This document shows, piece after piece, positions 12,001 to 24,200 of a DNA stretch of 64,000 nt. Source of the DNA: Pterois miles. Lineage: Eukaryota; Chordata; Actinopteri; Perciformes; Scorpaenidae. The translations under genes were made by a program, and so were the position numbers. Location: assembly GCA_947000775.1 (NCBI GenBank), contig CAMQGK010000001.1, positions 6,988,001-7,052,000 of the forward strand, written 5' to 3'. Position 1 is the first letter of the stretch. Every line of letters begins with the position of its first letter. Below the pieces are notes generated by a model. That model worked only from the letters and a program-made list of their open reading frames with translations. It did no database searches and was not told where the DNA came from.

Positions 12001-15000
12001 TCACCGGGGGCACAGATTGGTTCTACAGCTGTAGACACATCAAGACCCTTAGGCTTCCTTCTGGCTGGTATGGTAAATTCCTCCAAAACAGCAGCTTCAA
12101 TTTGCTCTCTGGAATCCATTTTATTCTTCTGACTGTCAGGTTCTTTCTTTACATCGGACAGCTCTGTGGTAGCAAATTCTGAGTAAAGTTTCATGCCCTC
12201 TGACATTCTTTTACTTGGTGAAAGCTCTCCTTTTCCCTTCAGTGTTTCCTTGCTGCTGTGCCGCCTCTTGTTGATGTGGCTTCTGACTGTCAGACTCTTC
12301 CTTGGTCTTTACTCAGGACAGTGGTAGCAAGTTCTGGTGAAAGATATAAGAACCTTTGACTTTCCTTCAGGAGGGGAAAGCTCTTGTTTTGCCATAACAG
12401 TCGTTTCAGTTGTTGCTGTGACCACTTCTGGAGTTGAAGATGTCGTTTGTCGGTCACGCTCATGCTTGGTCTTTGTCAGCTCTGTGGCACCAAGTTCTGG
12501 GGAAAGTTCCAGACCCTTTGACTTTCTTTTGGTTGGTGAAAGCTTACTGTCTGTAACAACATCCATTTCAATTGCTCCTGTGACTAACTCTCCAGTTGAA
12601 GCTTTCTGACTCTTGCTGTCTCCCTTAGACTCCTTATGTTCCACATCAATGCCTCCATCAAGACTTTGCTCTTCCTTGGTCTTTGTCAGCTCTGTGACAG
12701 CACATTCTGGGGAAAGTTTAAGATCCTTCGACTTTCCTTTGGTAGGTGAAAGTTCACCTTTTACCACAACAGTAACTTCAGTTGTTGTTGTGGATACCTC
12801 TGAAGTTGAAGATGGTTTCTGACTGTCAGACTCTTCCTTGGTCTTCATCAGCTCAGAGATGGCAAGTTCAGGTGAGAATTTAAGACCCTTCGACTTTTCT
12901 TTAGGAAGAGAAAGCTCTCCTTTGGCCACAACAGTCATTTCAGTTGTTGCTGGGACTACTTCTGGAGTTGAAGATGTCTTCTGACGGTCACACTCTTCCT
13001 TGATCTTTGTCAGCTCTGTGGTACCAAGTTCTGGAGAAAGTTCCAGACCCTTTGACTTTCTTTTGGTTGCTGAAAGCTTACTGTCTGTAACAACATCAAT
13101 TTCAATTGCTCCTGTGACTACCTGTCCAGTTGAAGCCTTCAAACTTTCTTCCTTAGACTCCTTATATTCCACATCAATGCTTCCACCAAGATTATGCTCC
13201 TCCTTGGTCTTTGTCAGCTCTGTGACAGCACATTCTGTGGAAAGTTTAAGATCCTTTGACTTTCTTTTGGTTGGTGAAAGTTCACTTTTTTCCATAACAG
13301 TAATTTCAGTTGTTGCTGTGGACACCACTGGAGTTGAAGATGTTTGTTGAAGTTGTTTCTGACGGTCAGGCTCTTCCTTGGTCTTTGTCAGCTCAGAGTT
13401 GGCAAGTTCAGGTGAGAATTTAAGACCCTTAGACTTTCTTTTGGTTGGTGAAAGTTTACCTTTCTCTAGGACAGAAACTTCAGTTGTTGCTGTGACCACC
13501 TCTGGAGTTGATGATGCCTCTTCTTTGGTCTTTGTCAGCTCTGTGGTAGCAAATTCTTGGGAGAGTTTAAGACCCTCATAGACCTTCTCCTGTTTGGGTC
13601 GTTCCTGTGTGAGCTTCAGCTGACTCACTGTTTCAATTGGTCTTGTTATGTCTTGCTCGGACGACCTTATTTCTGCAAATTCGGCTTCTGCCTTCGGAGG
13701 CATCACTGCTACGAAAACAGCAGTGGTAGGTTGTGTGGAATCACTTTCAGCCACTGGCTGATCTGGCTTTATCACATTTGTCTGGGTGACACCCATCTCA
13801 GGCAGATCAAGGACCAGATATCGCGTCTGAATCTCACATGTGTTTTCCCATATCTTCTCAATGTATTCTGCTACCTCGGTGGAGAGAAGTGATTGTGTTT
13901 GAGGCTCTGTACTCAGGTCTCTTTCTGTAGACTGGGTCATGGTTTGTTTTGGGGCCTCTTTAGATATATCTTTAGGCTCCTGTAACTCAGTATGTGGAGG
14001 TTTAACCCTGGTTGAAATGGGTGTATGGACAGACTCCATAGGTTCAACATGAGGAGATGAAATACCAGTATCCACTTTTTGAGATGGTTGTACAACTGTG
14101 TCCAGAATAATTGTGGCTACTTTCTCTTCTTGGCGCTGTTCAGGAGAAATTTTCAAACCCTTTGACTTTTCTATTGTAGGTGAAAGCTCTCCTTTTGTCA
14201 CAACAGTAACTTCAGTCGTTGTGGCCATCTCTGGAGTTGAAGATGGCTTCTGACTGTCAGGCTCTTTCTTGGTCTTTGTCAGCTCTGTGATAGGAAGTTC
14301 TGGGGAAAGTTTAAGACCCTTTGACTTTCTTTTGGTTGGTGAAAGTTCTCCTTTGTGTACAACAGCAATTTCAGTTGGTGCTGTGGCTATCTCTCGTGTT
14401 GAAGATGGCATCTGACTGTCAGGCTCTTCCTTGGTCATTGTCAGGTCTGCAGTGGCACATTCAGGAGAAATTTTGAGACCCTTTGACTTTCTTTTTGTTG
14501 GTGAAAGTTCTCCTTTTGCCATAACAGTGCTTTCAGTTGGTCCTGAGACCGCACCAGGAGAGGATGGTCGCTTCTGACTGTCAGGGCCTTCCTTTGATTC
14601 CCTCCTATTAATAGTAGTGTCAGTTACTCTTGTGACTACCTGTGCAGTTGAAGAAGCCCGCCCACTTTCAAGTTCTGTCCTTGCTTCTTTAGACTTCATA
14701 TCAACAGTCCCACCAATGCCAGACTCTGTGAGCTTTGTCTCTTTTAAAACGACTGCTTCTTTTTTTCTCTAAAGTCTTCTGTCTGTGAGGCTCTTTTATG
14801 GTCTCTGTCATATCCTTGGTAAGTTTGAAGTTTATGAGGAGACAAAATACAAGTATCCACTTTTTCTGATGGTTGTAAAACTGTGTCCAGAATAATTGTG
14901 GCCACTTTCTTTTCTTGGAGCTGTTCTGGGGAAAGTTTCAGACCTTCTGACTTTCCTTTGGTAGGTGAAAGCTTTCCCTTTTCCACACCAGCAATTTCAG

Positions 15001-18000
15001 TTGTTGCTGTGGCCATTTCTGGAGTAGAAGATGGCTTTTGACTGTCAGGCTCTTCCTTGGTCTTCGTCAGCTCTGTGATAGCAAGTTCTGGAGAAAGTTT
15101 AAGACCTTCTGACTTTCTTTTGGTTGGTGAATGTTTATCTTTTTCCATAACAGCAATTTCAGTTGGTGGTGTGGCCACCTCTGTAGTCGAATAGTGCTTA
15201 TGACTGTCAGACTCTTCCTTGTTCTTCATCAGCTCTGTGGTGGCAAGTGCAGGAGAAAGTTTAAGACCCTTTGACCTTCTTTTGGTTGGTGAAAGCTCTC
15301 CTTTTTCCACAACTGTAATTTCAGTTGTTGCTGTGACTGCACCAGGAGATGAGGTTAGCATTTGACTGTCAGGGCCTTCCTTTGATTTCCTCTTGCTTGG
15401 TATAACCTTAGTTTCGTCCACAACAGCAACGTCAGTTATCGGACTGTCAGGCTTTTCCATGGCCTGTGTTTCCTTCTTGTGAGCAAGTTCTGGAGAAACT
15501 TTTAGACTCTGTGACTTTCTTGTGGTTGGCAAGAGCTCATGTTCTTCCACAATAGTAGTGTCAGTTACTCCTGTGGTTATCTGTGCAGTTGAAGAAGCCC
15601 GCCCACTTTCAAGTTCTATCCTTGCTTCCTTAGACTTCATATCAACAGTCCCACCAATGCCAGACTCTGTGAGCTTTGTCTCTTTCAAAACATCAGCTTC
15701 TTTTTTTCTCCAAAGACTTCCGTCTGTGAGGCTCTTTTATGATCTCTGTCACATCCTTGGTAAGTTGAAGTTTATGAGGAGACAAAATACAAGTATCTAC
15801 TTTTTCTAATGGTTGTACAACTGTGTCCAGAATAATTGTGGCCACTTTCTTTTCTTGGAGCTGTTCGGGGGAAAGTTTCAGACCCTTTGGCTTTCGTTTG
15901 GTGGGTGAAAGCTCTCCTTTTTCCACAACAGTACTTTCAGTTGGTCCTGTGACCACATTTGGAGTTGAAGACTTTTGACAGTTAAGTTCATTATTTTGTT
16001 CAGACGCCACCTCGGATGACCTTACATGGGTTGTGGAAAATTCACCATTCTTTGACTTTCTTCTGGGTGGTACAAGCTTTGTTTCTTCAGTAACAACACT
16101 TTTATTCTGGTCACTGGAATTCAAAGAGGATTTTTGACCTTCAGGTTCTACTCTTGTCTGAGGAGCCTCAGTGTCAGCAAGTTTAAGAGGGGCTTCTGTA
16201 CTCTTTGACTTTCTCTTGGGTGGTAGAAGCTTACTTTGTACCACAACAGCAGTTTTGGCTTGCCCTTGAACAATCTCTGGGGTTGCAGGATAATTTTCAA
16301 GTTCTTGTTTTATTTCCTTAGTCTCCACACTACCACAGGGAGACACTGGCTCTGGAACCACGGAAACCTCAAGACCCTTTGATTTCTTCCTAGCTGGTAT
16401 GACTTTAGTTTCTTCCACAACAACAATTTCAGTTTGCTCTCTAGAGTACAATGTCGGCTTCTGACTTTCGGGCTCTTGCTTCACCTCATTAGTAGCATGC
16501 TCTGGTGGGAGCTTCAGACCTTTCGATCTTCTTTTGGTTGGAGAAAGCTTTGTGGCCAACTGTGGAGTTACAGACTTCAGGCTATCAGGTTCTTTCTTAT
16601 TATCTTCAGGTTCCACATTAGTAGTTATATCATGGGCAACAACTAGCTGCAAAGTTGTGGTAAGCTCAGGATTCTTTAACTTTTGTTCCGTCAAACTCAA
16701 AGCAGATGTCTGACTTTCAGGTTCTTCTGTCATCTGTGTTGTCTGCTGGTCGGCCTGTATCACAGGAAGTCTTGCTGACTTTTGCATGGGTGGTAACACC
16801 TCACTTTGTTCCAAAACAGCAGTTTCATTTGGCCCTGAAATAATCTTTGGGGTTGAAGTCTTCTCAGATTCCTTCAACACACCTGTAGTTCGAGCAACAT
16901 CTGACAGTGGCTCTAGAACGGCGGAAGCGTCAGGACTCTTTGACCTCCTTCTGGTTGGTACAATCTTAGTTTCTTCATCCACAACAGCTGCTTCAGTTTG
17001 CTCCTTGGATCTCAGTAAAGGGATCTGACTGTCAGACTTTTCAATGGTCTGTGTTTTTTCCTTGAAAGAAAATTCTGGAGCAAGTTTTGATCCCTCACTT
17101 TGACTCTTTGACTTTCTTTTGGTTGACGAGAGTTTACTTTCTTCCAAAATAGCAGTTTTGACTGGCTGTGTGATTCCCTGTGGAGTTGAAGAAGTCTTCC
17201 CTTTCTCAGGTTCTTTCATAGTTTCCTCACGTTCTGCATAGTGTTCAGTACCTGTATTCTGGATAGCGACTGGCTCAGAAGTTGTGGAAATTTTTGAACT
17301 GTCTGACTCTTGCTCTTTTTGTACAGACTTGGGTTGCCCAGCATCTGTTTCTGTGATAAGCGCTGAAGTTAGGGGAGATCTCAGATTCTCAACATCAACT
17401 TTGGTCTGAGCAGGTTTTGCAACAGTAATCTTTGAGGACATGACTGTACTCTTTGACTCTTTACTGGCTTGCTCAACAACCGTGGTCTTAACTTGCTCTG
17501 TGTCTGACTTAGTGATGAGTTCACCTGCAACATCAGTTGTTATAGGAACAGAAGTCAATGGCTCTGAGGCATCTAGAACAATGGTTGCGATACGATTTGT
17601 TTCCTCTACAGCAGCAGTTCCTGACAAATTTCTGGGTGACTCTTGAATAATAATATTTTTCACCATTTCAGGCCCCACCTTAGCCTGGGCAGGCTCTGTA
17701 CCAGCGGCCGAAGTCTTGGACTTTCTCCTGGATGGCACAGGTGTAGTTTTCTCACTAACACCAGGTGCAGACTGCTCAATGATCTTTTGGATCAGTACAG
17801 GTTCCTCAACAGCAAGTTTAATTTGCTCAGCTCCAACAGGCTCATTTGTGGTATCTAGTTTTGTACTTTTTAATGGTGCCTCTTGAGACGTGTTGTAACG
17901 TTGTGCTGTAAAAGCTTCTGAAGCATATGTTGGACTCTGCGATTTATTTCTTGTTGGTTCAATTCTGGTTTGCTCCACATCAGTGATTGTTTTGTCTTCC

Positions 18001-18239
18001 ATGACTGCTGTCACATTAAAATCTAATGTTGTAGGCTCAGTTTGCAGCTCAACGGAAACTGACAGTTCATCCTCAATAGATTTTTCTGTTACGGGAATGC
18101 TTTTCTGCAGCTTAACTCGATGTTTTTTCTCAGGTGAATGCTTGCTTTTTCGTGGCGGTGCCACTATTGATGTCTTTGTCTCTTCTAGATTAGCATCAAG
18201 GACAGCAGGCAGATTTTGTGTACTCTTTTCATCAAGTTC
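1..18239 (-). CDS. syne2: syne2 giant repeat exon (54-residue SP/K repeats)
   Basis: Acceptor tcaag|GAACTTG, then ELDEKSTQNLPAVLDANLEE and a disordered K/S/T/E-rich region with no introns evident for over 18 kb; it leaves the window still open. The repeat is 162 bp or 54 residues: DSQKPSS, a P-E-V-A-T-A-P-T-E-I block, VVEKGELSPTKRKSKGLKL, then SPELATTELTRTKEEA. Each unit has two Ser-Pro sites, one of the CDK type (SPTK), and a basic KRKSK patch. Mammalian SYNE2 has only a short disordered region at about this place. The main frame (frame 2) is interrupted near 15,710, 14,830, 14,765, 12,345-12,230 and 7,728-7,640; indels in each cluster sum to a multiple of three. As written, translation would stop at 15,693. 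Confidence 0.72.
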
Positions 18240-21200
18240 CTTGAATGAAAGAGTAAAAATGACATTAATTACTACAGAGCTACTTACCTATTTCTTAAAT
18301 ATAACATGCAATATTTGATGAATGACATACTGTATGATATATTATCCTGATTTAAATACCTTTAAGATCTGGCTGAGAGAAGCCTTATGTTTGTCTGCTT
18401 CTTTGAGTGTCTCTGAACCGTCTCTTTCCAGTTTCTCAGTCAAGACGGGCGTCAATGAATCTGCTAGAAACTGCTGGTGAGAAAGCGCCTCCCGTAGGCT
18501 GGCCTGCAACTTTTCACCTTCCTCTAATATCACCTAACACCAGGAGGAAAAAAATGTTAGAGTTTGTAGTGATGAAAAAATCTGTGACAACATGCAGTGT
18601 GCAGAAAGAAATAAAGATAAATAAAATGTTTCATGAATCTCTAAAATCTTTTCTTTAATGAAAAACTCTTGACATACCTTTTTATTTTCTCTTTCAATTA
18701 ATGCATGTTTTCCCAACAAAATTGCATCATATTTTTTTCTGATTATAGTTAATAGTGACATTAGAAAATAAGTGCATGGAAAGAATGAATGACACTCATA
18801 TGTCCAACATCTGCCAGCAAGATGAGTGAAACACTAACAGTAGAAGACTACACGTACTGAGCAGCTGTTCAACTGCACAGATGTTTACTGAAACAAAGAA
18901 CTTTCCAAGCAAAACAGTAAAAGCATTAAAAGACAGGAACCTTGACAGATGAAATGGACTCTGATGGTTTGCTGTGGTTCCATTCCTGCAGGGCGTGAAG
19001 ACAGTCCACCAGACAGCGAGCGGTGTTTATAGAGCAGTTACTTTGATGCTCACTCAGCCTGGACTTTAGACTGTAGACATTAAGCACAACATTTTGCAAG
19101 GTAAATGCATGTATTATATTGCATGAGATAAAAATGAAAACAGGCTAAAATGTGCTTTATTTTCAGGGTAAAACAGTGTGCAAAAGGAACAAATGCAAGC
19201 ACAATAGATGCAAAAACTTTTTTTTTCTGGCACAACAAATAACAGAGAAACATTTATTTATAAATGTGAGTCCTTGTTCTTAGGCCAAAAGATCATCATT
19301 ATATAAAATGTAATCTTTGAGGGTATAAACTCATTGATCAAGAGCAGAATGATCCACAAAGCCACGTTTCTGGTATGTAAGACTAATTGAAATCTACACT
19401 GAAACAGGAACGCCAGCTGAGAATCATGAGTCATGTATCTCTTCAAGTAAGCTCTATAAAGGTTAAAAAGTGGACAGATGTTACTGCATGTCCTGTGAGT
19501 TCATCAGGTTTTGCACTTCTTTCTTGTTATAACAAAATATATGAATTACAACTGTCAATCGATTCAAATATTTAATTGTGATTAATCACATGGTTATCCA
19601 TAGTTATTCGCGATTAATCACATTTTATCTGTCAAAATGGAGATTTGTCAAGTATTAAATACTCTTATCAACATTGAAGTGGGCAAATATGCTGCTTTAT
19701 GCAAATGTTGTATACATTTATTATTGTAAATCAATTAACAACACTAATCAATGGCAGATATTGTCCAGAAACCCTCCCAGGTTCTGACTTTAGCATCAAC
19801 AATCTGCTCCAATCAGAACATGGCAAACTGCAGCCCAACAGGCAACAACAGCTGTCAGTGTGTCAGAGTGCTGACTTGACTAGGACTTGATCCAGACTGA
19901 CTGGGACTATCATAAAGTGGGCATGTCTGTAAAGGGGAGACTGGTGGGGACCCAGAGAACCCATTTACATCCACACATCTGGAGGTCAGAGGTCAAGGGA
20001 CCCCTTTGAAAATGAACATGACAGTTTTTCCTCATCAAAATTTAGCATAAATTTGGAGTGTTAATGTGTTAAAGAAATTAGTGGTGTTAAAACAAATTTG
20101 CGTTATTATCACATTAACTTTGACAGCCCTCATATGAATCAAACAAAAAGTGGTACAAACAAACAGAAGTGGTGCCAGCTGTCTAATGACCTGGGTAACA
20201 ATCAGTCACAAATAATCACCCATATCATGTTTTTATCTATTTATGACAGCGACGACAATGTGGACATGTCATCCGCTGTAAGACACGGTACCTGTCATGC
20301 TGCTGGCATAAGGACTCCACCACAGTCGTAATCTCTGTTGGCAGCTCATCAGTGGGAGGTGCCGCGTTCACTTCTTGGCGAAGGTCCTTAACTTTTACAC
20401 TCAAATCTTTCAGTGATTTCTCGCAGTTCTGACAGAAGAAGGACAACAACATCACGTTAGCGTGCCTGCAGGTGGAACATGGCAGCAGCTTTACATTCAT
20501 GGTACAAGCTGTCAACTCCAATATTCGCTTACTGTACATACTCCTGGTTCTACAGGTTTATTAGTGGGAGCTTAGCCTACTTAGATGATAAAAGTAGTAT
20601 ATCAGGTACTGTGACTGGGTATAAGGATGTAACGAGAACCCAACAAAATTCTGAAAACATGATGGTATATGTTTTTCTACAGTACCGCTGGGAATATGAG
20701 TATTGGGCAAAGGAAAATTACAATGTTGTCATTATGTGTTCAAATGTTGTCTTGTAAAATGTAGTTTTTGGTGAGGTGTTTGAAGGAGATGTTTTCACAG
20801 CACCATAAAAGAGATAATAGAGAGGGAATTATGACCTGTTTAACTTCCTAACAAAAACCAGCATGTAAACTGTACTAAAGGAGTGGATGGTGAAGTACAT
20901 GGGATTTTTTGGGGGGGTTTTGTTTTTGGTTATAACCCTGGTAATTTTTGGTATTACACAAATTTTGCTGGTATATGTGTAGACTACTAAATTCCTGGTA
21001 TCAGGACATCCCTAGCTGGATAAATAAAGTAGTAATAACCTGAAGGCTGTGCCAGTGCTGTTGGAGCTGAGTGATGTTGTTCTGTGGTTCGCTGTAACTG
21101 AGCGCCTGGTCCAGAGAGCGGAGCTCCCACTGCAGGGCTGCAGCTCTGTCCTTCAGCCCCTGGGCCTTCCTGGCCAGCTGCCCGTCCAGCTCCTCCAGCC

Positions 21201-24200
21201 GCGCCTCACAGGCCGCCAAGCGCTCCCTGACCTGCTGCTCCGAGGTGGCACAGAGGTCGTGGAGGTGGCCGACCTCCAGGGCCAGAGCATCCCGACCTCC
21301 AGGGGTGCAGAGGCTCAGCAAACTGTCTCTGGCAGCGTCCAGCTCCTTCATCTCTCGCTGCTCCCTGTCCACTGTCTGGAGCAAAGCCTGGCACCAGAAG
21401 GGACAAAAACGAGAAGTCAGTTTCATTTGTAGAGCCCAAATTCACAAGTCACAAGTGTGTGCAATGTAAAACCATCATGCAGCACACTGGTGTACATTTG
21501 ATGAGCAAAAAAACGAATATATGAGACTGATCGACTGGCAGCCAATCAATAGGCGCATCTCGATGTTCAGTATTTATAAAGTCAAAGATTTGGGGGCTGT
21601 CTTCTCAGATGTAATGGTTATGTATTGGCTTGTTACTAGTTAAGACTCCTTCAGTTTGATGCATTACAACATGAATATTTTCAGGGAGAGATCATAATTG
21701 GTGCCACTGGCTTCCCTCAAGAGCCCAACTAAGAATTGTGTGTCTGTTTTATTCTCTGACCTTCAGAGTGTTGACGGCGCTGTGCAGACCCTGTCTGTCA
21801 GCTGGAGGAGGTCCCAGGCCTTTAACATGCTCCCTCAGCCAGTCCTGGGCTGCTTCATGCTGCTCCACCAGCTGCGTGCACTGCCTCTCCGTCAGGATGC
21901 CCTGCTCCAGGTGAGCTACTGCATCCTGAAAACAATGGCAGCTGTAACTTGGCTGTCGGTCAAACTCTGGTTAACATCTTATTTGTTAAGCCAGATAACA
22001 TAATACTATCTACTTTTAAAATGATGACTGAATGGAAACAAGGGGATTAACAAGCTGACAGGGGAGGAGGAAGATGCTAGTTTTGCTAAATAGAGAAACT
22101 TACTAATACAGTTTTAACTTTTATCCACAAGAAAAGAGACCACTCTTATTCTTATGATATAACATTTCAGTGTTATAAAGACATAACTGGCCATAAATAA
22201 AGGGGTTCACACATAAAAACATGTAAAAGATGTAAGACACACATTATAAATGGAAAACATTTCATGTCTGATGTTGATATGCAGACGGCAACCAGGTGTT
22301 TATTTATAACATTTTGCCATCCTCAATGCAATTTATAGGCTAAGTTTGCAATAGAATATTAAGAGAAAGCTGCACTTTATAGCTGCATGCATTATGAAGA
22401 TAATTACGCAAAATTGTAGAGAAAATAACTCTAATATATTTTATTCCATCACCATAGCAACACTTGTCAGGTGTGTTTCGTTTCGTCATCCTGCTTGTTT
22501 GTTTGTCTGCCTGATTCCATGTGAATGCAGCATTAACAACTACTGATTCATAATAGTTAGGTCATATTTAGATGTTTTTACAGCAACACATTGAGTTTTT
22601 CTTCCCTGAGGATTACTGTGCATTTTGTCACCAGACTGTGCAGAACTCACAGTGAGCTGTTTGAGCAGGGCAGGAATGGACTCCTCCTTGGCCGCCCAGG
22701 AGGGATCTGACCAGCCGGGGTCCTGAGTGATCTCAAACAGCTCTGCAGCCTTGAGGAGAACAATGCAACACTGTGAGAATGTTTTACACCTCATCTATCT
22801 GATTATTTGTGAATTTATTGTGAGTTGTGAACTAACTGACTGACTGGGATTTGAAGTCTTTACCTGCATGCGGAGGCCTGAGAGGACGGGGGCCAAAGCT
22901 GTGATCTGGTCCAGCAGGGTCCGGGCCTTTTCCACCGCCTGCCTCCGCTCTCCCAGACCGGGCCAGGGGAAGACAGGCGGCAGGTTGGATGTCTGCCTCT
23001 GAATGTCAGACAGACGAGCTTCAGTCTGGCCTCGCTGGTACTGACAGGACGCCAGGCGCTCCACAACACCCTTCAACTGCCTGAACATCAGAAATCAGAA
23101 TCACTACTAATTCATCCATTAATTAAGTCAAACTTTAAATTTAAATTGAAAAAAAAATTAAATTTAAATTTAAATTTAAATTGTCAAAGTTAGCGCAAAT
23201 GCAAATTAGTTTTAACACTACTAAATTCTTTAATGCATTTTAATGCAACCTGGGATTTTTAAATTGTTTCAAAGCTAGGGTCAAGATTCTGGTATCATAT
23301 TAAAGTAGAAACCCTGATGAATCCACTGGGACCAACCAAGTCATGCTAGCTTATCACGAAGGAGTTTAAATAATGCTCCAAATGTATGTTAAATTTTTGG
23401 TGAGAAAAAATAGGCATGTCCATTTTCAAAGAGGTCCTTTGACCTCTGACCTCCAGATGTGTGAATGTAAATGGGTTCTCTGGGTCCCCACCAGTCTCCC
23501 TTTTACAGACATGCCCACTTTATGATAATAAAGGCTTCCTGTACCTCCGTGTCTCCTCAGCAGTCTGCAGGACCGTCCTCCACTGCTGCTCAGTGTCTCC
23601 GACCGTCTGCTGAACCTCCAGTTTCTTGTCGCCCTGCAGGTCTTTCTGCTCACACAGACTCTGTGCTCGTCTCTTCAGCTCCATCACTTGAGCCTCACCC
23701 TTCGACTTGGAGCTCAAGATGGCCTAAAGACACAACCACACAAGCAGTTTTTGTTAGATATACTGTATATTGTTAATTATTTGAACTGATTGACAGCCCT
23801 CATATAAATAACAACCCTAATATTTTCTGTTGTACCTGTGCTGTGTTCAGCCTGTCCTCTATCTGAGCCTGGCTGCCCTGCATGCCGCTCCCTTTGGACT
23901 CGGCCTGCTGCTGCAGCTTTTTAACCCAGGTCTTGGTGCTCCCTGCTTTGGTGCGGAAGGCCTCCAGCTCCCTGGAGAGTGAGTAATGGACCTCAGCTTT
24001 CTTCAGAGTGTTCTCGGCGGTCTGCAGGACCGTCCTCCACTGCTCCTCTGAGTCTTTGACCGTCTGCTGAACCTCCTGTCTCGTGTTCTCCTCTAGGTCC
24101 TCCTGGTCAGACAGACTCTGGCTCTGTCTCCTCAGCTCTGTCAGCTTGGAGTCTCCCTCAGGCTTACAGCTCAGCACAGTCTGAAGAGAAAGATAAATTA

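Noticed and set aside
15700..15775. Small intron explaining the frame break at 15,693
   Set aside because: No GT donor with a following pyrimidine tract fits; the AG after the A-run has no acceptor context.
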